A stretch of 64,000 nucleotides of DNA, from NCBI RefSeq assembly GCF_024199925.1, contig NZ_JANADR010000001.1:3596001-3660000 (forward strand). Reading direction: 5' to 3'. The stretch's first letter is position 1, and the number at the start of each line of letters is the position of its first letter. Source of the DNA: Bradyrhizobium sp. CCGUVB1N3. Lineage in GTDB: Bacteria > Pseudomonadota > Alphaproteobacteria > Rhizobiales > Xanthobacteraceae. The translations under genes were made by a program, and so were the position numbers. Positions 33,765 through 45,209 of this stretch are shown piece by piece. The notes below the pieces were generated by a model, which did no database searches, had not been told where the DNA came from, and worked only from the letters and a program-made list of their open reading frames with translations.

Positions 33765-33780
33765 TGTTGAAGCACAGCGC

Positions 33781-33810
33781 AAAAGAAAAAGGCCGGGATC
33801 GCTCCCGGCC
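33781..33810 (-). terminator. Rho-independent terminator of the glp operon
   Basis: On the minus strand GGCCGGGA pairs with TCCCGGCC around a four-base loop (33791-33810) and is followed directly by TTTTTCTTTT. It lies 31 bases after the glpV stop at 33841. A T-rich run also follows on the plus strand, so it may stop transcription both ways. Confidence 0.88.
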
Positions 33811-33840
33811 TTTCGTTTTGGATGAGGTGCTGCGCGAGGC

Positions 33841-35637
33841 TTACTTCACTTCCGCGCGCTTGGGCGGGGTGGCCGGCCACGACTTGATAAGCGTGTCGTA
33901 GTCGATCGTTTCGCCCTTCGGCTTCTCGTTGGCGAGCTTGCGCTGGGGCGCGATGGTGCCGTCCTTCTCGGCCTTCGCGAACCAGTACTCGGCCGACTCC
34001 TTCTTGTGGAGCTTCGGACCGCAGGCGCCCTGCACGCCGGACTTCTCAAGACGCTCCATGACGGCGTCCTGGGCAGCAGCGAGCGAGTCCATCGCGGCCT
34101 GCGCGGTCTTGGCACCCGACGACGCGTCGCCGATGTTCTGCCACCAGAGCTGCGCGAGCTTCGGATAGTCAGGCACGTTGTTGCCGGTCGGGGTCCACTG
34201 CACGCGCGCGGGCGAGCGGTAGAACTCGATCAGGCCGCCGAGCTTCGGCGCACGCTCGGTGAACGACTTGTCCCAGATGTCGGATTCACGGATGAAGGTG
34301 AGACCGACATGGCTCTTCTTCAGCGACACCGACTTGGAGACGATGAACTGGAGATAGAGCCAGGCCGCCTTGCGGCGGTCAGCCGGGGTCGACTTCAACA
34401 GCGTGAGCGAGCCGGCGTCCTGGTAGCCGAGCTTCATGCCTTCCTTCCAGTACGAGCCGTGCGGCGAGGGCGCCATACGCCACTTCGGCGTACCGTCCGC
34501 GTTCATCACGGCGATGCCCGGCTTTACCATGTCGGCGGTGAAGGCGGTGTACCAGAACATCTGCTGGGCGATGTTGCCCTGCGCCGGCACCGGACCGGAC
34601 TCGGAGAAGGTCATGCCCTGAGCCTGCGGCGGAGCATACTTCTTCAGCCACTCGAGATATTTCGAGATGGCGTAGACCGAGGCCGGACCGTTGGTGTCGC
34701 CACCGCGATCGACGCTCGAGCCGACCGGACGGCAGCCTTCCATGCGGATGCCCCATTCGTCGACCGGCAGACCGTTCGGAATGCCCTTGTCACCGTTGCC
34801 GGCCATCGAGAGCCAGGCGTCGGTGAAACGCCATCCGAGCGAGGGGTCCTTCTTGCCATAGTCCATATGGCCGTAGACCTTGACGCCGTTGATCTCCTTG
34901 ATGTCGTTGGTGAAGAACTCGGCGATGTCCTCATAGGCGGACCAGTTCACGGGCACGCCGAGCTCGTAGCCATACTTGGCCTTGAACTTGGCCTTGTAGT
35001 CCGGGTTGGTGAACCAGTCGTAGCGGAACCAGTAGAGGTTCGCGAACTGCTGGTCGGGCAGCTGATAGAGCTTGCCGTCCGGCGCCGTGCCGAAAGACTT
35101 GCCGATGAAGTCGTTGACGTCGAGCATGGGGTCGGTGACGTCCTTGCCCTCGCCGGTCATGTAATCCGACAGCACGATGGTCTGGCCGTAGCGGAAATGC
35201 GTGCCGATCAGGTCGGAGTCGTTGATCCAGCCGTCGTACACGTTCTTGCCCGACTGCATCTGGGTCTGCAGCTTTTCGACGACGTCACCTTCCTGGATGA
35301 TGTCGTGCTTGAGCTTGATGCCGGTGAGCTCGGTGAACGCCTTGGCGAGCGTCTGCGACTCGTATTCGTGAGTCGTGATCGTCTCCGAGACGACGTTGAT
35401 TTCCATGCCCTTGAAGGGTTCGGCGGCCTTGGCGAACCACTCGAGCTCCTTCTTCTGGTCGTCTTTCGACAACGTCGAGGGCTGGAATTCCGCGATCCAC
35501 TTCTGGATCGTGGCGTCATCGGCGGCGCGAACCGGCGCCGAGGTCGCGAATGCAGCCGCAATGATAGCTGCGGCACTAGATACCGTCAGAAAGCTGATCT
35601 TGGTCAATGGACCTTTCCTTCTCCTAAACTGTCGCAT
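33841..35637 (-). CDS. glpV: Glycerol ABC transporter substrate-binding protein
   Basis: The 598-residue protein has a basic N-terminus and signal peptide (about residues 1-38, cut near VRAADD) and an extracellular solute-binding fold. Landmarks are TELTGIKLKHDIIQEGDVVEKLQ, DGKLYQLPDQQFANLYWFRYDWF and MEGCRPVGSSVDRGGDTNGP. The length, near 600 residues, is much greater than for sugar-binding proteins and matches GlpV of the rhizobial glycerol transporter. It delivers glycerol to GlpPQ in the periplasm. The ATG at 35637 has GGAGG six bases upstream. Gene order glpD-S-T-P-Q-U-V supports the name, and a strong terminator follows. Confidence 0.92.
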   Translation of the reverse strand: MRQFRRRKGPLTKISFLTVSSAAAIIAAAFATSAPVRAADDATIQKWIAEFQPSTLSKDDQKKELEWFAKAAEPFKGMEINVVSETITTHEYESQTLAKAFTELTGIKLKHDIIQEGDVVEKLQTQMQSGKNVYDGWINDSDLIGTHFRYGQTIVLSDYMTGEGKDVTDPMLDVNDFIGKSFGTAPDGKLYQLPDQQFANLYWFRYDWFTNPDYKAKFKAKYGYELGVPVNWSAYEDIAEFFTNDIKEINGVKVYGHMDYGKKDPSLGWRFTDAWLSMAGNGDKGIPNGLPVDEWGIRMEGCRPVGSSVDRGGDTNGPASVYAISKYLEWLKKYAPPQAQGMTFSESGPVPAQGNIAQQMFWYTAFTADMVKPGIAVMNADGTPKWRMAPSPHGSYWKEGMKLGYQDAGSLTLLKSTPADRRKAAWLYLQFIVSKSVSLKKSHVGLTFIRESDIWDKSFTERAPKLGGLIEFYRSPARVQWTPTGNNVPDYPKLAQLWWQNIGDASSGAKTAQAAMDSLAAAQDAVMERLEKSGVQGACGPKLHKKESAEYWFAKAEKDGTIAPQRKLANEKPKGETIDYDTLIKSWPATPPKRAEVK

Positions 35638-35709
35638 GTTGTTCCTCCGTTGCAGCGACAAACTCTAACAGGCCCGGGTTGACCCCGGATCTGGTCTTCT
35701 TCGCGAGCT

Positions 35710-36039
35710 TCAGACCGTGCGGAATATGAGCGCGGCCGTGACAAGCGAAATTCCTGATGCGAGCCACAGGCTCGACAATTCAAACCCCTCCTCGCCGATC
35801 GGCAGCGTGCCGATCGTGTCGGTCCCGACCAGGCCGATCCAGGCGAGATGGATGACGGCCGCCGCGATCAGCGAGATGAACAGGCGATCGCCGCGCGTAG
35901 TCGGAATGCGCAGGACGCCCACGCGCTCCGCCTCGGGATAGGCGGCCGCAAGATACGTCATCACTGCGAGCGTGCAGGCGAGCGCGCTGAAGAAGATCGC
36001 GGTCGGTATCGTCCAGGCCATCCATGCGATGGATTCCAT
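35710..36039 (-). CDS. glpU: Small membrane component of the glycerol ABC transporter (DUF2160)
   Basis: The 109-residue protein has three hydrophobic segments (about residues 8-32, 52-72 and 88-107), starting MESIAWMAWTIPTAIFF. It matches the DUF2160 family, which accompanies glycerol ABC transporters and is named GlpU in rhizobia; its role is not understood. It lies 11 bases past the glpQ stop and 72 bases before glpV. A much longer open frame through this region is a read-through into glpQ sequence in the wrong frame and was set aside. Confidence 0.87.
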   Translation of the reverse strand: MESIAWMAWTIPTAIFFSALACTLAVMTYLAAAYPEAERVGVLRIPTTRGDRLFISLIAAAVIHLAWIGLVGTDTIGTLPIGEEGFELSSLWLASGISLVTAALIFRTV

Positions 36040-36050
36040 GGTTCGCCTCC

Positions 36051-38916
<2,866 letters not shown>

Positions 38917-38928
38917 TTCGCACCTCCC

Positions 38929-40014
38929 TCACGTGTTTATGGAGCTGGGCGCGGCGACCAGGCGGTCGGCCGCGTCGAACACAAAGACATCCTGCGGATC
39001 GAGCACGGCGTCGAGCGTCTGGCCCGGCTCGAACTCGTGCACGCCGTGCAGCACCGCAACCCAGTTCGATCCGTCGCGGGTCAAATGCACGAAACTCTCC
39101 GAACCGGTGATCTCGGTCACCGTCACTGTGGCGTGGAAGGCGTGGCGATCGATCTGGCCATTGGCGAGCCCGAGCTGGTGGGCGCGGAAGCCGACGCGAT
39201 AGGGTCCGTCGGCGAGACCGGCGTAAAGGCCGGAGGCCGGCGCCGAGCTGCCGCCGGCATAGGCGACCTGCCCGTTCTTCTTCTCGATGCCGACCAGGTT
39301 GAGCGGCGGGTCCGAAAACACCTGCGCGACGCGCAGCGTCTGCGGGCGGCGATAGACGTTGGAGGTCTCGCCCATCTGGAGCGCCCGGCCCTCCCACATG
39401 CAGACGGTGTTGCCGCCGAGCAGCAGCGCTTCGGACGGCTCGGTCGTCGCATAGACGAAGATCGCACCCGAGGCCTCGAAGATGCGCGGCAGCTCGGCGC
39501 GCAGCTCCTCGCGGAGCTTGTAGTCAAGATTGGCGAGCGGCTCGTCGAGCAGCACGAGATCGGCGCCTTTCACAAGCGCGCGCGCGATCGCGGTGCGCTG
39601 CTGCTGGCCGCCGGAGAGCTGGAGCGGCGTGCGCTTCAGGAACGGCTCCAGCCGCAGGAGCTTTGCGGCCTCCGCAACGCGCTTCTCGATCTCCTCGCGC
39701 GGCTTGCCCTGCACGCGCAGCGGCGAAGCAATGTTCTCAAAGACCGTGAGCGAGGGGTAGTTGATGAACTGCTGGTAGACCATGGCGACCGAGCGCTGCC
39801 GCACGTCGATGCCGGTGACGTCCTTGCCATTGACCAGCACCCTGCCCGTGGTCGGCTTGTCGAGGCCCGCGAGCAGCCGCATGATCGAGGTCTTGCCCGA
39901 CAGCGTCGGCCCGAGCAGCACGTTGAGCGTGCCGCCGTCGAGCGTCAGCGAGACGTCGCTGATGTGCGGAACGCCGTCCACAGAGCGGCTGACGTGATCC
40001 AGTGTGACGGTCAT
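38929..40014 (-). CDS. glpS: Glycerol ABC transporter ATP-binding protein, H-loop histidine replaced
   Basis: The 361-residue ATPase has Walker A GPTLSGKTS at residues 35-43, an intact signature LSGGQ at 133-137, and Walker B LVLLDEPLANLD. The H-loop position is threonine (Thr191 in ATTEPSEAL) instead of histidine. A TOBE-like domain follows. It partners GlpT, which has the histidine but a degenerate signature. Its start overlaps the glpD stop by four bases (ATGA at 40011-40014). Confidence 0.92.
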   Translation of the reverse strand: MTVTLDHVSRSVDGVPHISDVSLTLDGGTLNVLLGPTLSGKTSIMRLLAGLDKPTTGRVLVNGKDVTGIDVRQRSVAMVYQQFINYPSLTVFENIASPLRVQGKPREEIEKRVAEAAKLLRLEPFLKRTPLQLSGGQQQRTAIARALVKGADLVLLDEPLANLDYKLREELRAELPRIFEASGAIFVYATTEPSEALLLGGNTVCMWEGRALQMGETSNVYRRPQTLRVAQVFSDPPLNLVGIEKKNGQVAYAGGSSAPASGLYAGLADGPYRVGFRAHQLGLANGQIDRHAFHATVTVTEITGSESFVHLTRDGSNWVAVLHGVHEFEPGQTLDAVLDPQDVFVFDAADRLVAAPSSINT

Positions 40015-41564
40015 GAGCGTCCTCCTGCTTCGAGCAGGGGACTTTGCGGCACGGCATGGCTGGCGATCCAGTCGTCAAGTGCCGCGATCTGATCGGCACT
40101 TAGTCGCAGGCCAAGCTTGGAGCGCCGCCAGACGATATCCTCGGCGGTCACCGCCCATTCGTTGTTCATGAGATAGCGCACCTCGCGTTCCGTCAGCGTG
40201 GCGCCGAAGGACTGGCCGAGATCGGCCGCCGACTTGGCCTCGCCCAGGAGCTTGATGGCGCGGGTGCCATAGGCCCGCGCCAGACGGCGGGCATGCTCGA
40301 CAGAGAGGAAGGAATAGCCGCGCTGGAGGTCCGCGATCAGCGCATCGACCGCCGACACGTCCATGTCGCCGCCGGGCAGCGGCCATTTGCCGGTCCAGCC
40401 CTCGCGCGCCTTGGCGCTACGCAAATAGGGAGCGAGACGCTCGAGCGCCTCCTCGGCAAGGCGGCGGTAGGTCGTGATCTTGCCGCCATAGATCGAGAGC
40501 AGCGGCGCGCCGCCGCCGGGCGTGTCGAGCTCGAACACGTAGTCACGCGTTGCGGCTTTGGCTTCGCTGGCGCCGTCGTCATAGAGCGGGCGCACGCCGG
40601 AATAGGTCCAGACGACGTCCTCGGGCTTCACCGGCTTGGCCAGATATTCGCTCGCGGCGGTGCAGAGATATTGGATCTCTTCGGCCGTCGCCTTCACCTT
40701 GGCGGGATCGCCGTCATAGTCGCGATCGGTGGTGCCGATCAGCGTGAACTCATCCTGGTAAGGAATGACGAAGATGATCCGGCCGTCCGCGTTCTGGAAC
40801 ATGTAGGCGCGGTCGTGGTCGTAGAGCTTTTTGACGACGATGTGCGAGCCCTGCACCAGGCGGACTTTTGCCTTGGCGTTCACGCCGGCGCCGCGGCCGA
40901 GCACGTCCTCGACCCAGGGACCGCCGGCATTGACCAGAGCGCGGGCGCGGATCGTCGAACGCGCGCCGGTGATGGTGTCGACCATGCTGACGGTCCAGAC
41001 GCCGTCGGACTGGCGGATTTCGGTGGCGCGGGTGCGGGTGCGGATCTCGGCGCCCTTGTCGGCGGCATCGCGCGCGTTGAGCACGACGAGGCGCGCGTCA
41101 TCGACGAAGCAGTCGGAATATTCGAAGGCGCGTGAATAGCGGTTCGGGATCAGCGGACGGCCGACTTCATCCTTGGTCAGATCGACCGAACGGGTCGCCG
41201 GCAACAGATGGCGGCCACCGATATGATCGTAGAGGAAGAGGCCCAGGCGGAGCAGCCAGGCCGGGCGCAGGCCGGCGTGATGCGGCAAAACGAAACGCAG
41301 GGGGCGGATGATATGGGGCGCCACGCCCCAGAGGATCTCGCGCTCGATCAGCGCCTCGCGGACCAAACGGAATTCGTAATATTCGAGGTAGCGCAAGCCG
41401 CCATGGACCAGCTTGGTCGACCAGGACGACGTCCCGCTCGCCAGGTCGTTCATTTCGCACAGGAAAACCGTGTTGCCTCGGCCAACCGCATCGCGCGCGA
41501 TGCCGCAACCGTTAACACCGCCTCCAATGATGGCGAGGTCGAAAATACGCTCCAACAGACGCAT
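40011..41564 (-). CDS. glpD: FAD-dependent glycerol-3-phosphate dehydrogenase
   Basis: The 517-residue flavoprotein oxidises sn-glycerol 3-phosphate to dihydroxyacetone phosphate and feeds electrons to quinone at the inner membrane. The FAD-binding GGGVNG lies at about residues 14-19, followed by GTSSWSTKLVHGGLRYLEYYEF, VNAGGPWV, GTTDRDYDG, SGVRPL and the C-terminal helical cap (SFLSVEHARRLARAYG, YLMNNEWA). It heads the transporter genes, and its start lies 35 bases from the dyad at 41599-41637 that may be the GlpR operator. Glycerol kinase (glpK) is not in the window. Confidence 0.95.
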   Translation of the reverse strand: MRLLERIFDLAIIGGGVNGCGIARDAVGRGNTVFLCEMNDLASGTSSWSTKLVHGGLRYLEYYEFRLVREALIEREILWGVAPHIIRPLRFVLPHHAGLRPAWLLRLGLFLYDHIGGRHLLPATRSVDLTKDEVGRPLIPNRYSRAFEYSDCFVDDARLVVLNARDAADKGAEIRTRTRATEIRQSDGVWTVSMVDTITGARSTIRARALVNAGGPWVEDVLGRGAGVNAKAKVRLVQGSHIVVKKLYDHDRAYMFQNADGRIIFVIPYQDEFTLIGTTDRDYDGDPAKVKATAEEIQYLCTAASEYLAKPVKPEDVVWTYSGVRPLYDDGASEAKAATRDYVFELDTPGGGAPLLSIYGGKITTYRRLAEEALERLAPYLRSAKAREGWTGKWPLPGGDMDVSAVDALIADLQRGYSFLSVEHARRLARAYGTRAIKLLGEAKSAADLGQSFGATLTEREVRYLMNNEWAVTAEDIVWRRSKLGLRLSADQIAALDDWIASHAVPQSPLLEAGGRS

Positions 41565-41598
41565 CCCCCGGCGACCGCCCGTTCGCTTGGGCGATTTT

Positions 41599-41637
41599 GC
41601 TTTCGGTTTCGATTAGATCAGAACCGAAAACGAAAGC
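41599..41637. promoter_or_regulatory. Large inverted repeat upstream of glpD, candidate GlpR operator
   Basis: Arms GCTTTCGGTTTCG (41599-41611) and CGAAAACGAAAGC (41625-41637) match at 12 of 13 positions around a 13-base spacer. Each arm is made of repeated TTTCG/CGAAA words, and two more CGAAA words follow at 41642-41655. DeoR-family glycerol regulators bind TTCG-containing repeats, and glpR is the adjacent upstream gene. Confidence 0.6.
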
Positions 41638-41787
41638 AAGACGAAAGAAAGCGAAAATGGAACTTTTTTCGTGGGCAATTGGAGGACTTTTGCTGGGCAG
41701 TTGGATGAAAGGGTGGGCAGACCTGCCGCCCTCTCCCGTTGAGACGCTCACATCGAGCACGCAGAAATGTGGGCTGGGAGCGAGCGA

Positions 41788-42666
41788 CTACCTCAGCCTC
41801 ACCACCGGCGCCGCTTCCGGCGCGGAATCCTGTGCGGGCTCCGTCACCGCGTCGTCGTCGGACGAGCCTTTCGGCATCGCCTCAACAACCTCGATGCCCT
41901 TGCTGTGGCAGATCGTGGCGAGGCGCTCGGGGAGTTCCTGGTCGGTGACGAAGGTCTGGATCTGGCTGATATGGGCGATGCGCACCGGCGCGCTGCGGCG
42001 GAGCTTTGTTGAATCGGCGACCAGCATGACGCTGCGCGCATTGGCAATGATCGCTTGCGCCACCTGCACCTCGCGATAGTCGAAGTCGAGCAGCGCGCCC
42101 TCCTCGTCGATCGCGGATGCACCGATGATGGCGTAGTCGACCTTGAACTGGCCGATCAGCTGCGTCGCGGTCGAGCCGACCACCGCACCGTCGGCGCGCC
42201 GCACGGTGCCGCCGGCGACCACCACCTCGATGCGGGGATGGCGATAAAGCAGCATCGCGACGTTGAGATTGTTGGTGATGACGAGCAGGTCCTCGTGCGA
42301 GGTCAGCGCGCTTGCGACCTCTTCCGTCGTGGTGCCGATGTTGATGAAGAGCGAGCAGCCGTTCGGTATCAGCGAGGCGGCCGCAGCGCCGATCGCTTTC
42401 TTCTCGTCGGCGGCAACGAAGCGCCGCGCCTCGTAGGCGAGGTTTTCGACGCCCGAGGCAATGATGGCGCCGCCATGGATCCGGGTCAGCGAGCGGCGCT
42501 CGCAGAGATCGTTGAGATCCTTGCGGATGGTCTGCGCCGACACTTCGAAGCGGCGCGCGAGTTCCTCGACCATTACCCGGCCCGAGGCGCGGGCGATGTT
42601 GAGGATTTCGGCTTGGCGATGGGTCAATCCGGTCACGGGCGGCAACCTCACATCAGAGTTTTGCAT
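41788..42666 (-). CDS. glpR: DeoR family repressor of the glycerol locus
   Basis: The 292-residue protein has an N-terminal DeoR winged helix (about residues 14-70, RQAEILNIARASGRVMVEELARRF, then SAQTIRKDLNDL) and a DeoR_C sugar-phosphate sensor domain (about 85-245) with NIGTTTEEVA, ITNNLNVA and GGTVRR motifs. An acidic/Ala/Pro tail of about 35 residues ends the protein. GlpR-type regulators respond to glycerol 3-phosphate. The ATG at 42666 is preferred to a TTG nine codons upstream. It lies between the HAD phosphatase and glpD on the same strand. Confidence 0.88.
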   Translation of the reverse strand: MQNSDVRLPPVTGLTHRQAEILNIARASGRVMVEELARRFEVSAQTIRKDLNDLCERRSLTRIHGGAIIASGVENLAYEARRFVAADEKKAIGAAAASLIPNGCSLFINIGTTTEEVASALTSHEDLLVITNNLNVAMLLYRHPRIEVVVAGGTVRRADGAVVGSTATQLIGQFKVDYAIIGASAIDEEGALLDFDYREVQVAQAIIANARSVMLVADSTKLRRSAPVRIAHISQIQTFVTDQELPERLATICHSKGIEVVEAMPKGSSDDDAVTEPAQDSAPEAAPVVRLR

Positions 42667-42740
42667 GGTGCGGCGGTTCGACGCCGAGGTCAACGAGAGA
42701 GCACGGTAAAGTTAACGAACAGCGCGCCGGCGCCCTGCCC

Positions 42741-43415
42741 TCACCACTTCATGGCGGCCGCGACCAGCTCCATCAGGGCGTCATCATCGTACGCGCCGGC
42801 CGAGGCGACGGCACCGGCAGCGACCAGATCGTCGTGACTGAGTGACGTCCGCATGCCGATCGTCGGTATGCCCGCAGCCGAGGCCGATTGAATTCCGGAA
42901 CGGGAATCCTCGAACGCAATCGAGGCATGGGCGGCGGCGCCGGCGAAGCGCAGCCCTTCCAGATAAGGCAGCGGATGCGGTTTGCCGTGCGGCAGTTCGT
43001 CGCCGATCACGATCGCCTTGAAGCGATCCATGATACCGAGCCCCGACAGCAGCATCTGCGCATTCAGCCGCGGCGCGTTGGTGACGGCGACCATGGGAAT
43101 GCCCGTCGCGTCCGCCTTGTCGAGCAGCGCCATCAGGCCCGGCACCGGCTTGATCTGCCCGGCCACCAGCGTGCGGAAGATGTGCTCTTTCTCATCCATG
43201 ATCGCTGCGCGGGCTTCGAGCGATTCCCGCGGCAGGAACCGCTCGCCGATCGACGCATTGGAGAAGCCCTGCAACTCCTTCGAAAACCGGGCGTGGTCGA
43301 ACACATGACCGCGCGGTCCAAACACCTGATTGAACGCCTCGCGATGCAGCGCGTCGGTATCGGCGAGCGTGCCGTCGATGTCGAACAGCAGCGCATGGCC
43401 CGTAGCTTGCGACAT
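42741..43415 (-). CDS. HAD-IA family phosphatase (phosphoglycolate/sugar-phosphatase-like)
   Basis: The 224-residue protein has HAD motif I, FDIDGTLADTD, at residues 11-21 with nucleophile Asp12. It continues with motif II in VAVTNAPR, the Lys of motif III in GKPHPLPY, and motif IV in AFEDSRSGIQSA. A helical cap sits between motifs I and II, so it is a soluble small-molecule phosphatase. It lies 74 bases upstream of glpR on the same strand, which makes a link to glycerol-3-phosphate or phosphoglycolate metabolism plausible but unproven. It is divergent from the NTF2-like gene at 43533. Confidence 0.87.
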   Translation of the reverse strand: MSQATGHALLFDIDGTLADTDALHREAFNQVFGPRGHVFDHARFSKELQGFSNASIGERFLPRESLEARAAIMDEKEHIFRTLVAGQIKPVPGLMALLDKADATGIPMVAVTNAPRLNAQMLLSGLGIMDRFKAIVIGDELPHGKPHPLPYLEGLRFAGAAAHASIAFEDSRSGIQSASAAGIPTIGMRTSLSHDDLVAAGAVASAGAYDDDALMELVAAAMKW

Positions 43416-43532
43416 TTCAATGATTCCTTTTCGTCGGGACGCACCAATAGCCGAGGAACGACGGAACCGAAACACTCGACAAATCCGCGCGCGGCTGTAA
43501 CACTCGCGGGCAAGAGCAAAAAGGAGGAAACG

Positions 43533-43982
43533 ATGACCATCAATCGGCGCGAACTGGCCGTCTCGGCCCTTGTACTGACAGCAGTCGGCGCGGCGCCCGC
43601 GTTCGCCGCTCCGGCGGAGGAAGAGGCGGTTGCGAAAAAAGTCGAAGCTTTTCGTCTCGCCCAGATCGCGGCGGATCCCAAGGCGCTCGGTGCGCTCTGC
43701 TGGGACGATCTCAGCTACAGCCATTCCAGCGGCAAGGTCGAGGACAAGGCGACCTTCATCGCCAACGCCACGGATGGAAAGTCGAAATTCCTGTCGATCG
43801 AGTATCAGGATCCGACCATCAAGGTCGTCGGCCCGGCCGCGATCGTGCGCTTCCACTGGATCGCCGAGCAGGAGATGGCGGCCGATGGGAAAAAAGTGCC
43901 GACCAACCTTCACATCCTGATGAACTGGCAGAAGCAGGGCGACGACTGGAAGCTGCTGTCGCGCGCCGCGACGAAGCTGTGA
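43533..43982 (+). CDS. Exported NTF2-like (DUF4440-type) protein
   Basis: The 149-residue protein has an N-terminal signal (MTINRRELAVSALVLTAV..., cut near AFAAPA at about residue 25) and an NTF2-like cone fold at about 28-149: EEEAVAKKVEAFRLAQ, DDLSYSHSSGKVEDKATFI, IVRFHWIAEQE and WKLLSRAATKL. NTF2-like proteins bind small ligands or act as simple isomerases or lyases; no function can be assigned. The twin Arg before the hydrophobic stretch is Tat-like. AAGGAGG precedes the ATG by a suitable distance. It is divergent from the HAD gene. Confidence 0.82.
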   Translation: MTINRRELAVSALVLTAVGAAPAFAAPAEEEAVAKKVEAFRLAQIAADPKALGALCWDDLSYSHSSGKVEDKATFIANATDGKSKFLSIEYQDPTIKVVGPAAIVRFHWIAEQEMAADGKKVPTNLHILMNWQKQGDDWKLLSRAATKL

Positions 43983-43989
43983 TGTTCTT

Positions 43990-44156
43990 CCCCTCTCCCC
44001 TTGTGGGAGAGGGTGGCTCGCCGCGCAGCGGCGAGCCGGGTGAGGGGTTCTCTCCGCGAATTCATCTGTAAAACGAAATCATCTGCAAGAGTTTTGTTTG
44101 CGGAGACAACCCCTCATCCGGCGCTTCGCGCCACCTTCTCCCACAAGGGGAGAAGG
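43990..44156. repeat. Palindromic repeat, family E
   Basis: CCCCTCTCCCCTTGTGGGAG at the left end pairs with CTCCCACAAGGGGAGAAGG at the right. Both halves also carry their own GC-rich hairpins (GGCTCGCCGCGCAGCGGCGAGCC, positions 44014-44036; and GGCGCTTCGCGCC). It fills the space after the NTF2-like gene. Confidence 0.86.
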
Positions 44157-44212
44157 TACAGCGGAGATCGCGGTTGGCGCATCTCAACTACGCTTCCGCA
44201 TTCCAGTACATG

Positions 44213-44404
44213 TCACGCCGCTTCCTTCAAATCGCCATTCATCAGCCGTCGCGCTGCGCGTTCGGCTTCGCGGGCGTTGCGGAAGATCTGGCCTTCGAGG
44301 CGGTTGAAGCGATGGGAGGAAGCGAAGAAGCGGTATCCTTCTGGGTTGCGTACGACGATACCTGCGGTCTTTGAATCGACTTCGATGATGTAGCTGTCCG
44401 GCAT
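44213..44404 (-). CDS. Small conserved hypothetical protein
   Basis: The 63-residue protein (MPDSYIIEVDSKTAG..., ...NRLEGQIFRNAREAERAARRLMN) has a short beta-hairpin-like N-terminus followed by a helix rich in Arg and Ala. I do not assign a family. It has a sound codon pattern and an isolated position between a repeat and the thioesterase gene. Confidence 0.6.
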   Translation of the reverse strand: MPDSYIIEVDSKTAGIVVRNPEGYRFFASSHRFNRLEGQIFRNAREAERAARRLMNGDLKEAA

Positions 44405-44612
44405 TACCCGTGATCCTCAATGCGGGCAAATAACGGTGCTCCTGTCCAAAGGTTCCTAAGGACACTGCGGCCGTTTCCACCCCGAATCGACACGCAATGG
44501 AGTACGCTGCGACCTCATCCGTTTTGTGACTTGTTCTTGGCGAAGCCGCGACATCGGCGGCGCACGATCACCACATGCGTTAAGGCAACACATGCGTTGA
44601 GGCTCCGCGCGC

Positions 44613-45023
44613 TTACGTCGCGATCGGCGACTCGGTGCCGTTGACGGTCTGCGGGCGGCCGTGATCGTCGATCGACACATAGGTGAAGTTGCCGTCGGTG
44701 ACGAGGAACGGATGCTGTTCGCCGCGGCGCAGCGCCCAGGCTTCGAGACGCACGGTGAGCGAGGTGCGCCCCACGCGCACGAGCGTGGCATAGACCGAGA
44801 CGAGATCGCCGACATAGACCGCTTTACGAAAATTCATCGCTTCGATCGCGACCGTCACGGTGCGCGACTTCGCGACTTTCGAGGCGAACACGCCGCCACC
44901 GACGTCCATCTGGCTGAGCAGCCAGCCGCCGAAGATGTCCCCATTGGCGTTGGTGTCGGCGGGCATCGCAAGCGTGCGGATGCAGAGATCACCGCGCGGT
45001 TCGGTATCGGTCTGTTCGGTCAT
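44613..45023 (-). CDS. Hotdog-fold acyl-CoA thioesterase (YciA-like)
   Basis: The 136-residue protein has the YciA/BACH signature NANGDIFGGWLLSQMD at about residues 26-41, followed by VTVAIEAMNFRKAVYVGDLVSVYATLVRVGRTS (given by positions 57-89). The Asn/Asp of the signature supply the hydrolytic residues. It hydrolyses acyl-CoA thioesters to free acid and CoA in the cytosol. The start at 45023 gives MTEQTDTEP. There is no operon partner; the upstream flavin reductase gene is separated by a repeat at 45093-45204. Confidence 0.91.
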   Translation of the reverse strand: MTEQTDTEPRGDLCIRTLAMPADTNANGDIFGGWLLSQMDVGGGVFASKVAKSRTVTVAIEAMNFRKAVYVGDLVSVYATLVRVGRTSLTVRLEAWALRRGEQHPFLVTDGNFTYVSIDDHGRPQTVNGTESPIAT

Positions 45024-45092
45024 GCGTCTCTCATCTGACAGTTCTTACGCGGTCACGAGTACCATGCTTAGCTCGAGGCCGAATATCAACAC

Positions 45093-45204
45093 CGTCATTC
45101 CGGGGCGCGCGAAGCGCGAGCTATGATGCGCAATTGCGCATCTGAGAATCCATTGGACCGCAGAGATCCGGGCCTGCGCTTATCGGCGCATCCCGGAATG
45201 ACGG
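45093..45204. repeat. Palindromic repeat, family A (long form)
   Basis: CGTCATTCCGGG at the left end pairs with CCCGGAATGACGG at the right, with an inner TGATGCGCAATTGCGCATC hairpin. It lies between the thioesterase gene (start 45023) and the flavin reductase stop at 45210. Confidence 0.86.
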
Positions 45205-45209
45205 AAGAC

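Noticed and set aside
34006..35682. 558-codon open frame antisense to glpV
   Set aside because: glpV is fully supported by motifs, ribosome site and operon context. The antisense frame is low-complexity in character.
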